DNA of 64,000 nt from Jeongeupia wiesaeckerbachi (GCF_050916355.1 NZ_CP136946.1:3286001-3350000), one strand, 5' to 3'. Positions 34,028 through 42,868 are shown, numbered from the stretch's first letter. Program-made: numbers and translations. Notes: generated by a model from the sequence alone, not told the origin.

Positions 34028-35425
34028 TTAGAAGCGATAGTTGATTTGCGCGCCAAAAATATTGGCGTAGGTCTTGAAGTCAGCCTTGGTCGTCGTGCCG
34101 CTGCCGGTACATCCATTGGCCGCCGAGCATTCCTTGTTGTTCATGCTCGCGTCCTTGAAGTCGACAAAGGTGTACGCGACGTCGACCGACAGGTTCTTGC
34201 TGAAAGCATAGTTGGCACCGATCGAATACCAGATCCGGTCGCTGTCAGGCAGCGTCGCGATCCGCTCGGCGTCGCTCGGCACCGGGCTCTGGTCGTAGGC
34301 CAGACCGAAGCGCAGCAACAGCGGATCGTTGAGCTGATAGGTCGCGCCAAGCGAGTAGCGGCTGGTGTTCTTCCAGTCCTGCTCGATCACCGCATCCGGC
34401 AGGCCGGTATCGAACTTCAGCCTCAGCTCGTCGAAATTCGAATTCCAGGTGTAGGTCCAGTCACCCATGATGGCGAACTGCGAATTGATCGCCTTGTAGA
34501 AGTTCAGCGAGAACGAATCCGGCGTATCGATATCGGCCGTGCCGGTACCGCTGCGATAGCCCTTGAGCGCCAGATTGCCGATCACCGTCGCATCGAGCGC
34601 GCCCAGACCCAGCGTGCTCGGACGCGACCAGCTGGCATCGCCTTCGAGCTTGTGGCTGATGCTCGAACGGTAGGCGGTGCCGATGCGCAGCGTCGGATCG
34701 ACCTGCCACATGGCGCCCAGATTGAAGCCAAAGCCCCAATCGTCCCCGTCATAATCGAGCGCACCGTCGTACTGGCCGGTGCCCGCCACCAGGCGCGGAT
34801 TGCGCGCCGCCAGCGGCTGGCCTCCAACGACCGTTGCACCGGCCTGCGTACCGAAGTCGGCACGTTTCTTGAACTTGCCGTCCATGTACTCCGCGGTCAA
34901 ACCGGCACCGACCGAGAACTGGTCGTTGATCTTGAACGCGAAGGTCGGGTTGATCGCGACGGTCTTCAGATCCAGATTGTTGCCGTTGTAGCGGCCGACC
35001 CAGTCGCTGTTGTATTCGATCGCATCGCCGAACGGCACGAACACACCGAGGCCGATCCACATCTGGTCATTGAGCTGATGCGAAACATAAAGCTGCGGCA
35101 CGGCCACCGGCGACGTCGGATCGCCCGGGCTGCCACCGCTGATCGGACGGCCTGCAGCCGTCGTTGCGCTGACGTTTTCGGCCTTGACGTGCGGGTCGAC
35201 GACGACCAGACCACCCGACACATTGGTGCCTGGCAGATAGGTCATGCCCGCCGGGTTGTAGAAAATCGTCGTGGCATCCTGAGCCGCCGCACCCGCCGCA
35301 TTGGCGACACCTTGTGCGCTGACGCTCTGGACCCCGAAGTTGTAGCCGGATGCGTTGGCACCAGCCGCTGCCACGGCCAGGCTCCCTGCACCAATCATGC
35401 GCAACGCAAAGGCGATTCTGTTCAT
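34028..35425 (-). CDS. fadL: Long-chain fatty acid outer-membrane transporter
   Basis: A 465-residue protein of the FadL/OmpP1/TodX family. A signal peptide (GSLAVAAAGANA) is followed by the family's N-terminal hatch SGYNFGVQSVSAQG and the conserved NPAGMTYLPGTNVSGG. The chain ends YRF, an outer-membrane barrel C-terminus. It takes up long-chain fatty acids or other hydrophobic compounds. It is between fadE and the dehydrogenase/hydratase gene, all on one strand, so uptake and degradation are linked. Confidence 0.93.
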   Translation of the reverse strand: MNRIAFALRMIGAGSLAVAAAGANASGYNFGVQSVSAQGVANAAGAAAQDATTIFYNPAGMTYLPGTNVSGGLVVVDPHVKAENVSATTAAGRPISGGSPGDPTSPVAVPQLYVSHQLNDQMWIGLGVFVPFGDAIEYNSDWVGRYNGNNLDLKTVAINPTFAFKINDQFSVGAGLTAEYMDGKFKKRADFGTQAGATVVGGQPLAARNPRLVAGTGQYDGALDYDGDDWGFGFNLGAMWQVDPTLRIGTAYRSSISHKLEGDASWSRPSTLGLGALDATVIGNLALKGYRSGTGTADIDTPDSFSLNFYKAINSQFAIMGDWTYTWNSNFDELRLKFDTGLPDAVIEQDWKNTSRYSLGATYQLNDPLLLRFGLAYDQSPVPSDAERIATLPDSDRIWYSIGANYAFSKNLSVDVAYTFVDFKDASMNNKECSAANGCTGSGTTTKADFKTYANIFGAQINYRF

Positions 35426-35482
35426 TCGTGCTCTCCTTAGACGCAGCAGTGCTGCAAGCTTTGTTTATCAATCACTCTTTTC

Positions 35483-35496
35483 AAACGAGCGATTTA
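35483..35496. promoter_or_regulatory. Imperfect PsrA-type half operator before fadL
   Basis: CAAAC, four bases, GATTT resembles the perfect palindrome before the TetR gene (CAAAC, four bases, GTTTG) with the right half degenerate. It sits 58 bases upstream of fadL. The call is weak. Confidence 0.25.
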
Positions 35497-35564
35497 TCTA
35501 TGGTTCGGCACTTGACGATGTAGTGTCAATAATCACACTACCTATCGCCCCGTTTCGTTGCAGT

Positions 35565-38021
35565 TCAGATCACTTTGCGGTGGATTGCACCGGAATCGGC
35601 CATCGCCAGTTGCGGATCAAAGTCGTCGACCATGATCACTTCACGCTTCAGACGACGCGCCCGCTGTACGGCGGCAAACTCGATGTCGTTGATCAGGCCC
35701 TTGTTGCGCGCATCGTCAAGCTTGTCCTGCGCGGTAATCCCGACGAGCTGGCCCTTGCGTTGCGCGCTGCGCAGCTTGCCTTCGAGCGCCTCGGTTTCGA
35801 TCACCGCTTTCAATGCATGCTCAAGCACGCCAACGGCATCGTTCTCGTCCTTCGAGCGATACATGTAGTGCACCAGGCGATCACGTGCTGCGGACGGCTC
35901 CATCAAGAGCTTGGCGACCTGGGTACCGGTGCGGTCGGACGCCGGCTTGTACGACGCACCGAGCGGGAACACCACGCGGCGCATCATCCAGGCCAGCGCA
36001 CCGCTCGGGTGGTTGGCGAGGAAACCGTTCATGGCCTCCTGACAATCGAACAGCGCGGTCTCGACGGCCCAGCGCAGCAGCGGCAGATCATCGGCCGGCG
36101 CACCGTCATCCTCGAACTTCTTCAGCGACGCGGTGGCGATGTACAGGTTCGACAGCATGTCACCAAGACGGGCCGACAGCTTTTCCTTGAACTTGAGGCT
36201 GCCGCCGAGCGACGCCATGCCCATGTCGGCGAGGAAGGCGAACGCCGACGACATCCGCGTGATATCGCGGTAGTACTGCGCGGTCGGGCCGTTCTTGCCA
36301 CCGCCGGCCAGCTTGGCGCCGCTCACGCCGAGCACCAGTGCGCGCACCGCGTTCGACACCGTGAAGCCGATATGGCCGATCACCGCGTCGTCAAATGCCT
36401 TGCCGTCATTGCCCATCGCCGCGCGCATTTCCTTCAGCACGAACGGATGGCAGCGAATCGCGCCCTGACCGAAGATGATCATCGACCGGGTGAGGATGTT
36501 CGCGCCCTCGACGGTAATCGCCACCGGAATCGCGCCGTAACCGAGCGCCAGATAGTTGCGCGGACCGGTGCAGACCGCCTTGCCGGCATGGACGTCCATC
36601 GCGTCGTTGATGGTCTTACGCATGCGTTCGGTGTTGTGGTACTTGAGGATGCCCGACAGCACCGACGGCTTTTCGCCCAGGTCGAGCGCGGTCAGCGCCA
36701 GACGCTGCGCGGCGTCCATCTGATAGGTAAAGCCACCGATCCGGCCCAGCGCTTCGTCGACGCCCTCGAACTTGCCGATCGACATGCCGAATTGGTTGCG
36801 GATGCGGGCATACGCGCCGGTGGTATACGAGGCGAGCTTGCCCGAGGCGACCGACATCGCCGGCAGCGAAATGCAGCGGCCAACCGACAGGCACTCGACC
36901 AGCATGCGCCAGCCCTGGCCGACGTAGTCCTTGCCGCCGATGATCCAGTCCATCGGGATGAACACGTCCTTGCCCCAGTTCGGGCCGTTCTGGAACGTCG
37001 CGGTACCCGGATAGTGGCGGCGGCCGATGCTCACGCCTTCGTGGTTGGTCGGAATCAGCGCGCAGGTGATGCCGATGTCTTCCTTCTCACCGAGCAGGTG
37101 TTCGGGGTCGTACAACTTGAACGCCAGCCCGAGCACGGTCGCGACCGGGCCGAGGGTGATATAGCGCTTTTCCCAGGTCACGCGCATGCCGAGTACGTTG
37201 TCGTGCTTCTCGCCGGTGCGCGGATCGGTGTAGCTGCCGCGGCAGACGATGCCGTAGTCGGGAATGCCGCCGGCGTCCGAGCCCGCTTCAGGGCTGGTCA
37301 GCGCAAAGCACGGGATGTCGATGCCCTTGGCCAGTCGCGGCAGGTAGTAGTTCTTCTGCGCATCGGTGCCGTAGTGCTGCAGCAATTCACCCGGGCCGAG
37401 CGAATTCGGCACCATCACCGTCACCGCCGCCGAACCCGAACGGGTAGCGATCTTGGTGACGACGCGGGCATGGGCGTAGTTGGAGAATTCCTTGCCGCCG
37501 AATTCCTTCTTGATGATCATGCCGAGGAAACCGTTGTCCTTGATGAACTGCCAGACTTCGGGCGGCAGATCCTTGGTTTCCTGGGTGATCTGCCAGTCGT
37601 CGAGCATCTGGCACAAGGTTTCGGTCGGCCCGTTCAGGAAGGCTTCTTCCTCGGCCGACAGCTTCGGCGCCGGATAGCTGTGCAGCTTGGCGTAGTCGGG
37701 CTTGCCCGAGAACAGATCCCGATCCCACCAGACGGTGCCGGCGTCGATCGCTTCCTGTTCGGTTTGCGACATCGGCGGGGTGATTTTCTTGAAGACAGAG
37801 AACAGCGGACCGGTCACGATCACGCGGCGCAGCGGCTTGAGGTTCAGTACGGCGAGGACGGAGAGCGCGCCTGCGCCCCAGCCCCAGTGCGCACCTTGCG
37901 CGGCGATACAGTAGCCCAGACCAGCCAGGACCACGAGGGACGTCAGCCACAACGGTGCACGCCGATAGGCAAGCACCAGAAAGGCGACCAGAACGACGGC
38001 GATTCCGATCAGTGCGGTCAT
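35565..38021 (-). CDS. fadE: Acyl-CoA dehydrogenase (FadE type)
   Basis: An 818-residue protein of FadE length. The N-terminus is hydrophobic (LIGIAVVLVAFLVLAY, then LTSLVVLAGLGYCIAA), implying membrane attachment. The flavin dehydrogenase core includes FALTSPEAGSDAGG, TWEKRYITLGPVATVLGLAF and YMDVHAGKAVC-like features. It performs the first beta-oxidation step, acyl-CoA to trans-2-enoyl-CoA. It is the second gene after the TetR regulator, 36 bases downstream. Confidence 0.94.
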   Translation of the reverse strand: MTALIGIAVVLVAFLVLAYRRAPLWLTSLVVLAGLGYCIAAQGAHWGWGAGALSVLAVLNLKPLRRVIVTGPLFSVFKKITPPMSQTEQEAIDAGTVWWDRDLFSGKPDYAKLHSYPAPKLSAEEEAFLNGPTETLCQMLDDWQITQETKDLPPEVWQFIKDNGFLGMIIKKEFGGKEFSNYAHARVVTKIATRSGSAAVTVMVPNSLGPGELLQHYGTDAQKNYYLPRLAKGIDIPCFALTSPEAGSDAGGIPDYGIVCRGSYTDPRTGEKHDNVLGMRVTWEKRYITLGPVATVLGLAFKLYDPEHLLGEKEDIGITCALIPTNHEGVSIGRRHYPGTATFQNGPNWGKDVFIPMDWIIGGKDYVGQGWRMLVECLSVGRCISLPAMSVASGKLASYTTGAYARIRNQFGMSIGKFEGVDEALGRIGGFTYQMDAAQRLALTALDLGEKPSVLSGILKYHNTERMRKTINDAMDVHAGKAVCTGPRNYLALGYGAIPVAITVEGANILTRSMIIFGQGAIRCHPFVLKEMRAAMGNDGKAFDDAVIGHIGFTVSNAVRALVLGVSGAKLAGGGKNGPTAQYYRDITRMSSAFAFLADMGMASLGGSLKFKEKLSARLGDMLSNLYIATASLKKFEDDGAPADDLPLLRWAVETALFDCQEAMNGFLANHPSGALAWMMRRVVFPLGASYKPASDRTGTQVAKLLMEPSAARDRLVHYMYRSKDENDAVGVLEHALKAVIETEALEGKLRSAQRKGQLVGITAQDKLDDARNKGLINDIEFAAVQRARRLKREVIMVDDFDPQLAMADSGAIHRKVI

Positions 38022-38057
38022 GATGAACTCTCTCCTCTTGAGGGGAAAACGCGGACG

Positions 38058-38705
38058 TCAGCCAGCGGCTGGGGCATTAAGCCCGCCGACGACAAACGGC
38101 AGCAGCATGCGCGCGACCAGCTCCGGGTCCCGCGCGTTGACGATGGGTTGCGCCATGAACAGACGCAGCACGTTGTTGCCGGCGAACGCGTTGAACAGCG
38201 CGCTCGTCAGAAAATGGAAGCGCCAGTGCAGTTCGAGCTCGGACAGATGCGGCATCGCCTTGCCCAGCGCGGAGATGTAGCGGCGCGAGACTTCGCCGTA
38301 GCGGCGCGGCATGCTTTCCTTCAGCGCCGGATGCGGCTCGACGAAGGTGCGGGCCAACAACTTCACGAACAGCTGGCCGCCGTAGTCGGGCTCGTTGCCC
38401 ATCTGCAGCGCCGCATTGGTGAAGGCATGGACGATCTGCAGCGCGCTCGGCACCGGATTGGCGCGCTCGGCTTCGTCCAGATGCGCCAGCATCAGTTGCG
38501 AGAACGGCTCGGCGCGGCGCTCGAATACCGCTTTGAACAGCCCGTCCTTGGAGCCGAAGTAGTAATTGACCGCGGCGATGTTGACGCCGGCAGCCTGCGT
38601 GATCAGTCGCATCGACGTGGCGTGGAAGCCGTGTTCGACAAACAGCGTCTCCGCCGCATCGAGGATGCGCGCCGAGGTTTCGAGTGCTTTGGCCGATTCA
38701 GCCAT
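38058..38705 (-). CDS. TetR-family regulator of fatty-acid degradation (PsrA-like)
   Basis: A 215-residue TetR repressor. The helix-turn-helix is at residues 10-55 (ILDAAETLFVEHGFHATSM, then AGVNIAAVNYYFGSKDGLF), followed by a larger ligand-binding domain. It heads the fadE operon and two palindromes of the PsrA type lie upstream, so autoregulation and repression of fadE, relieved by long-chain acyl ligands, is the most economical model. AAGGAG lies seven bases before the ATG. Confidence 0.88.
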   Translation of the reverse strand: MAESAKALETSARILDAAETLFVEHGFHATSMRLITQAAGVNIAAVNYYFGSKDGLFKAVFERRAEPFSQLMLAHLDEAERANPVPSALQIVHAFTNAALQMGNEPDYGGQLFVKLLARTFVEPHPALKESMPRRYGEVSRRYISALGKAMPHLSELELHWRFHFLTSALFNAFAGNNVLRLFMAQPIVNARDPELVARMLLPFVVGGLNAPAAG

Positions 38706-38742
38706 GTTGTGCTCCTTGTGTTTTGTAATCGACCGATCACAA

Positions 38743-38762
38743 TTTCAAACACATGTTTGAAA
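38743..38762. promoter_or_regulatory. Perfect PsrA-type operator
   Basis: TTTCAAAC and GTTTGAAA form a perfect 8-base inverted repeat around ACAT. It contains the G/C-AAAC-N2-4-GTTT-G/C core known for PsrA sites. It overlaps the end of the predicted -10 box of the TetR gene, where binding would block transcription. Confidence 0.75.
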
Positions 38763-38789
38763 AGTACGCCACACCTTGATCATCGTCAA
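38761..38789 (-). promoter_or_regulatory. Promoter of the TetR-fadE operon
   Basis: On the minus strand TTGACG and TACTTT are 17 bases apart. The -35 matches five of six; the -10 matches three of six. It is flanked by the two palindromes. Confidence 0.55.
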
Positions 38790-38798
38790 GACATAAAG

Positions 38799-38812
38799 CA
38801 AACGATCGTTTT
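38799..38812. promoter_or_regulatory. Second PsrA-type operator
   Basis: CAAAC, GATC, GTTTT; the inner 12 bases AAACGATCGTTT are a perfect palindrome. It lies ten bases upstream of the -35 box. Confidence 0.6.
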
Positions 38813-38880
38813 AATTTTGGTGCATTCGCACCACATCAGCTCATCGGGCACCACACGGGTGCCCGCTCAGACACGGCAAC

Positions 38881-39288
38881 TCAGCCCGCCTCGGCATCGA
38901 CGTCGCCGTCGATGTAAAGCCAGCCCAACTGCGGATCCCGGCGGAACCGGCTGCGCTCGCTCAGGCGCTCCGCCTTGCCACCCACCTTGTAGAACGCCGT
39001 GAACGCCACCTCGGCCTTCTCACCGGCCGGCCAGTGCCCGGCGACCTCGAGCCGCAGCCATTTGATCGGCGCGCCGTCAGCCAGATCGAGCGATGCCGGA
39101 CGCGTCTCCGGCGCCCAACTGGCCAGCAGATAGGCTTCGTCGCCCAGCACGTAGGCGCTATAGCGCGAACGCATCAGCGCCTCGGCATTCGGTGTCTGCT
39201 GTCCGGCGTGATATTGGCCGCAGCAGGTAACATAGCTGCGGCCACTGCCGCAGGGACAGACGTCGGTGGGTTTTTGGAGTTTGCTCAT
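38881..39288 (-). CDS. ychJ: YchJ-family SEC-C motif protein
   Basis: A 135-residue protein of the UPF0225/YchJ family. The N-terminal SEC-C-type zinc-binding motif reads CPCGSGRSYVTCCGQYH; a second domain contains EALMRSRYSAYV and FYKVGGKAERLSERSRFRR. Function is not established beyond metal binding. The ATG at 39288 follows a GAGGG ribosome site; longer frames lack one. It is divergent from the HAD gene. Confidence 0.85.
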   Translation of the reverse strand: MSKLQKPTDVCPCGSGRSYVTCCGQYHAGQQTPNAEALMRSRYSAYVLGDEAYLLASWAPETRPASLDLADGAPIKWLRLEVAGHWPAGEKAEVAFTAFYKVGGKAERLSERSRFRRDPQLGWLYIDGDVDAEAG

Positions 39289-39363
39289 CACTTCCCTCAC
39301 GCTGCGACCGCCAGGCCGCATCGGTTAAACTAAGGCTTTACCAGTAAGACGGGATTATCTTCG

Positions 39364-40041
39364 ATGCAGCCCTTCCCCGCGCGTGGTGCGATTTTCGATA
39401 TGGACGGTCTGCTGCTCGATACCGAACGGATCGCCTGCCAGGCATGGCAACATGCCGCCGACGAACTGGGCCTGTCGATTGCCGAACCGATCGTGCTCGG
39501 TATGGTCGGCATGCACTCAAGCAAGGTTCACGCCTACCTGTCCAGCGAACTGGGCAGCGACTTCCCGATCGACGCCATCCGTACGGCGACGCACCGCCAC
39601 TATCTGCAACTGACCGATGCACCGATCCCGCACAAGCCGGGGGTGCTCGAACTGTTCGAGTGGTTCCGTAGCCGCGGCGTGCCGATCGCCGTCGCCACGT
39701 CGACGCGACGCAGCATCGCCGAGCACCATCTCAAGGCCGCCGGACTCTGGTCCTATCTGAGCGCCAGCCGCTGCGGCGACGAGATCGAACACCCGAAGCC
39801 GGCGCCGGACATCTACCTCGCCGCCGCCAGTGCGCTGGGCGTGGCAGCCCACGATTGCTTCGCCTTCGAGGACTCGAACTTCGGCGTCAAAGCCGCACAC
39901 TCGGCCGGCTGCCGCGTCGCGATGATCCCCGACCTGCGCCAACCCGATGCGCACACCCAGTCGCTGAAGGTACCGGTCCTCGACTCATTGCACGATGCGT
40001 TGAGCTGGGTACACAAGCAGATCGCCACCGAGCAGGCCTGA
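39364..40041 (+). CDS. HAD-family phosphatase
   Basis: A 225-residue HAD hydrolase of the beta-phosphoglucomutase-like subgroup. Motif I is FDMDGLLLDTE, motif II VATST, motif III the Lys in HPKPAPDIYLAAA, and motif IV FEDSNFG. A cap domain sits between motifs I and II. Substrate is not predictable; sugar phosphates or nucleotides are usual. The next gene follows after three bases, so the two are co-transcribed. Confidence 0.88.
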   Translation: MQPFPARGAIFDMDGLLLDTERIACQAWQHAADELGLSIAEPIVLGMVGMHSSKVHAYLSSELGSDFPIDAIRTATHRHYLQLTDAPIPHKPGVLELFEWFRSRGVPIAVATSTRRSIAEHHLKAAGLWSYLSASRCGDEIEHPKPAPDIYLAAASALGVAAHDCFAFEDSNFGVKAAHSAGCRVAMIPDLRQPDAHTQSLKVPVLDSLHDALSWVHKQIATEQA

Positions 40042-40044
40042 ACC

Positions 40045-40815
40045 ATGAACCGGCTGCAACGCTGGCAACACCAACTCAAACTTGATGCGCGAGCCATCGA
40101 AACGGCGTACCGGGCGCTGCTCGGTGGCAGCGAGGCCCCGGAAGCATTGCATACGCTGCGCGTCGCGCTGCGCAGCCTGCGGGCCCGCCTGACTCCGTTC
40201 GCCGACCACCCGGACATCGCGCACATTCGCGCCGGGCTCGGCGCGCTGGCACATGACACCAATGCCTTGCGTGACGACGAAGTCATGCGCGCACTGCTGG
40301 CCACGCTGCCGGGCAGCGGACCGCTGCTGGCGACATTGGCGCCGGACACCGACAACGCCAAGCTGGCCACGGTACTTGCCCTGCACGGCCCCGCCATCGA
40401 CGCCTTGCCGCTGCGCGTCATGACCGCTGCCGCACAATTCGACGCCGCATATCTCGAATCGGCCAGCCGTACCACTACGCGTCGTGCCCGCCGAAAATTG
40501 CAACTCGGCCTGAGCGCACTCACGCCGTCAACACCGGCACACGATTGGCACGCAGCCCGCCTACTGGTCAAGAAAGCCCGCTACCTGCACGACGGACAAA
40601 CGCTCTGGCTCGCACCCCGCTGGCAAGGCTTCGGCAAGCAATGCAAGCCGGCGCAGGAAGCACTCGGCCATTTGCATGATCTGGATGTGCTGCACGACCG
40701 CTACGGCCACCAGTTCAGCCCTGCGCTCGACGCGGCATGGCAGCTGGCGCGCCGCAACGGGCTCATTGCCGCCGACGCGGCCGTCTGGACGCTGGACAGG
40801 GCACTGAACGGCTAA
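40045..40815 (+). CDS. CHAD domain protein
   Basis: A 256-residue, Arg/His/Leu-rich helical protein with the CHAD signature (LHTLRVALRSLRARL near residue 35 and AARLLVKKARYLHDG near residue 175). CHAD domains bind inorganic polyphosphate in several bacteria. It lacks the CYTH triphosphatase domain that often precedes CHAD. It is coupled to the HAD phosphatase. Confidence 0.82.
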   Translation: MNRLQRWQHQLKLDARAIETAYRALLGGSEAPEALHTLRVALRSLRARLTPFADHPDIAHIRAGLGALAHDTNALRDDEVMRALLATLPGSGPLLATLAPDTDNAKLATVLALHGPAIDALPLRVMTAAAQFDAAYLESASRTTTRRARRKLQLGLSALTPSTPAHDWHAARLLVKKARYLHDGQTLWLAPRWQGFGKQCKPAQEALGHLHDLDVLHDRYGHQFSPALDAAWQLARRNGLIAADAAVWTLDRALNG

Positions 40816-40845
40816 TCGCTACATGCCAGGATCGCCCACCGAATC

Positions 40846-40868
40846 AGCCCCGCAACGGGGCTTTTTTT
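40846..40868 (+). terminator. Terminator after the CHAD gene
   Basis: AGCCCCG and CGGGGCT pair around CAA and are followed by T7. It isolates the upstream unit from the encapsulin operon promoter. Confidence 0.92.
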
Positions 40869-41097
40869 CCGTCCGCCGCAACGCGATCCGCACACCGTGT
40901 GCAGCCCAATGACCCGACCGGCCTCCGTCCCGCCAGCCTGATGGCGATCGCCGCCCAAGTCTTACGTAAATAAATAACAATTAGGAATAAATTGGATATT
41001 TGATATTCCTTTACGCAAATTTTGCTGATTCTTATCCTGCGCAAATCAGATCGCGCCAACCGGTACCGCGATATGGCCCCGACAGGAGAAGAAGCAT
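40869..41097 (+). promoter_or_regulatory. AT-rich promoter region of the encapsulin operon
   Basis: The region is far more AT-rich than the rest. TTTACG (41010-41015) and TATCCT (41033-41038) are 17 bases apart and each match four of six sigma-70 positions. An inverted repeat, AGGAATA (40983-40989) with TATTCCT (41004-41010), touches the -35 box; TTACGTAA at 40962 is another palindrome. A sulfur-responsive LysR regulator such as CysB would fit but is not proven by sequence. GGAGAAGAAG precedes the first start. Confidence 0.55.
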
Positions 41098-41601
41098 ATG
41101 TCCACCACCGCAACCGCCCCTCAAACCGAACCTCGCACCGAAACACATTCTGTAAGCACACACCCGCTGCTGGTTGTCGCCCGCCAGCGTATCGATGACG
41201 CACAACCGCCCTTCGCGGGCAGCGTCACGCCACAGGAAGCATGGCAACTGGTCGAGGACGGCGCGGCCCAGCTGGTCGACGTGCGCTCGCCCGAGGAAGT
41301 GAAGTTCGTCGGCGCCGTGCCCGACACCGTCAATGTCCCCTGGGCTTCCGGTACGGCGCTGAGCCGCAATCCGCGCTTCGTGAAGGAACTGGAAACCAAG
41401 GCCGGCGGCAAGGACGCGGTGCTGCTCCTGCTGTGCCGCAGCGGCAAACGCTCGGCCGAAGCCGCAACCGCCGCCAGCAAGGCAGGCTTCACCCAGGTAT
41501 TCAACGTACTGGAAGGCTTCGAAGGCGAGCTGGATGCACAGCAACATCGCGGTGCGCTCGACGGCTGGCGCCATCATGGCCTGCCCTGGCAGCAGGGCTG
41601 A
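41098..41601 (+). CDS. Rhodanese-domain sulfurtransferase
   Basis: A 167-residue single-domain rhodanese. Residues 1-45 form a polar lead, the domain begins at VTPQEAWQLVEDGAAQLVDVRS, and the active loop is CRSGKRS. It can carry a persulfide between sulfur donors and acceptors. It is the first gene of the operon with serine acetyltransferase, an XRE regulator, an encapsulin and a cysteine desulfurase, so it probably handles the sulfane sulfur made or stored by that system. No signal peptide is seen. Confidence 0.88.
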   Translation: MSTTATAPQTEPRTETHSVSTHPLLVVARQRIDDAQPPFAGSVTPQEAWQLVEDGAAQLVDVRSPEEVKFVGAVPDTVNVPWASGTALSRNPRFVKELETKAGGKDAVLLLLCRSGKRSAEAATAASKAGFTQVFNVLEGFEGELDAQQHRGALDGWRHHGLPWQQG

Positions 41602-41605
41602 ACCC

Positions 41606-42571
41606 ATGAAGATTGCCGATACGCCACCACTCGTCGCACCTGCCGCCGACAGCAGCCTGTGGCCGCTGCACCAGATCGTCGCCGACCTGCGCACCATCCG
41701 CAGCCAGTGGCGGGCCGCCCAGCAACGCCTGCCCGAACCCAGTAGTCGCGAGCTGCCGTCCCGCGACGTTCTGAACACGATCGCCCATGCCCTGCGCGGC
41801 GCGCTGTTTCCACTGCGGCTGGGGCCTGCCGACCTGCGCCCGGCCAGCGAGGATTTCTACGTCGGCCATACGCTCGACTCGGCGCTCAATGCCCTGCTCG
41901 GCCAGGTCAAGCTTGAGTTGCACTTCGCCGAACGCCCACGTTCGGACGATGCCGGCGCACAGCTCGACCAGCAGGCCCGCGACATCGTGCGGACCTTTGC
42001 CACCGGTTTGCCGGATATCCGCCGGCTACTCGACAGCGATGTCGAAGCCGCCTACCTCGGCGATCCGGCCGCGCGCAGCGTCGACGAGATCCTGCTGTGC
42101 TACCCCGGCATCATCGCCATCATCCACCACCGGCTTGCCCACGCCCTGTACGTGCTCGGTGTCCCGCTGCTGGCTCGCATCGTCGCCGAACTCGCGCACG
42201 CCGAAACCGGCATCGACATCCACCCGGGCGCGCAGATCGGGCGCGGTTTCTTCATCGATCACGGCACCGGCGTCGTGATCGGCGAAACGGCCGTCATCGG
42301 CGAACGCGTGCGGCTGTATCAGGCGGTCACGCTCGGTGCCAAGCGCTTCGACACCGACGCCAGCGGCGCATTGCACAAGGGCCGCCCCCGCCACCCCACG
42401 GTTGGTGACGACGTCGTGATCTACGCCGGTGCCACGATTCTCGGCCGCATCACCATCGGCCACGGCTCGGCGATCGGCGGCAACGTCTGGCTGACGCGCA
42501 GTGTTCCGCCGGGCAGCGTGATCACACAGGCTAACCTGCGCCAACAGACGCCGGACGAGGCCACGACATGA
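41606..42571 (+). CDS. epsC: Serine O-acetyltransferase (EpsC type)
   Basis: A 321-residue enzyme of the EpsC/CysE group. A helical N-terminal half ends near SVDEILLCYPGIIAIIHHRLAH; the left-handed beta-helix follows with hexapeptide repeats and the catalytic His in GIDIHPGAQIG and IDHGTGVVIGETA. It makes O-acetylserine, the cysteine precursor, from serine and acetyl-CoA. The start is four bases after the rhodanese stop and the stop overlaps the XRE start (ATGA). Feedback inhibition by cysteine is usual in this family. Confidence 0.92.
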   Translation: MKIADTPPLVAPAADSSLWPLHQIVADLRTIRSQWRAAQQRLPEPSSRELPSRDVLNTIAHALRGALFPLRLGPADLRPASEDFYVGHTLDSALNALLGQVKLELHFAERPRSDDAGAQLDQQARDIVRTFATGLPDIRRLLDSDVEAAYLGDPAARSVDEILLCYPGIIAIIHHRLAHALYVLGVPLLARIVAELAHAETGIDIHPGAQIGRGFFIDHGTGVVIGETAVIGERVRLYQAVTLGAKRFDTDASGALHKGRPRHPTVGDDVVIYAGATILGRITIGHGSAIGGNVWLTRSVPPGSVITQANLRQQTPDEATT

Positions 42572-42798
42572 CGAACCGTTATTTGCATTTCGGCCAGGTC
42601 ATCCGGCATGCACGCGAATCCCATGCCTGGTCGCAGGAGGCGCTCGCAGAACGTGCCGACCTCAACCGCTCCTATCTGGGCGAGATCGAGCGTGGTGTCG
42701 TGGTGCCGTCGCTGCACACGATGGCCAAACTCGCGCTGGCGCTGGACCTCAAGCTGTCCGAACTGGTGGCGCGCTGCGAGGAAACCTCCGCGGCCTGA
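42568..42798 (+). CDS. XRE-family helix-turn-helix regulator
   Basis: A 76-residue protein that is almost wholly an HTH_3 domain (GQVIRHARESHAWSQEALAE, then NRSYLGEIERGVVVPS). It has no sensing domain, so it would act as a simple dimeric repressor or need a partner. Its start overlaps the serine acetyltransferase stop. It sits immediately before the encapsulin promoter, suggesting it controls this locus. Confidence 0.88.
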   Translation: MTNRYLHFGQVIRHARESHAWSQEALAERADLNRSYLGEIERGVVVPSLHTMAKLALALDLKLSELVARCEETSAA

Positions 42799-42839
42799 GC
42801 CCAAGCCCCCGTCCTGCCGGCATTGATGGCGATAGCATG

Positions 42840-42868
42840 TTGAACCAACGTCATACCAAGAGGATATT
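42840..42868 (+). promoter_or_regulatory. Internal promoter before the encapsulin gene
   Basis: TTGAAC (42840-42845) and GATATT (42863-42868) are separated by 17 bases and match four of six positions each. It lies in the 106-base gap after the XRE gene, which would allow the shell and cargo to be made at a higher level than the upstream genes. Confidence 0.5.

Noticed and set aside
35355..39002. 1,215-codon plus-strand frame across fadE and the TetR gene
   Set aside because: Same antisense effect over two well-supported genes; composition is Arg/His-rich with no recognisable domain.
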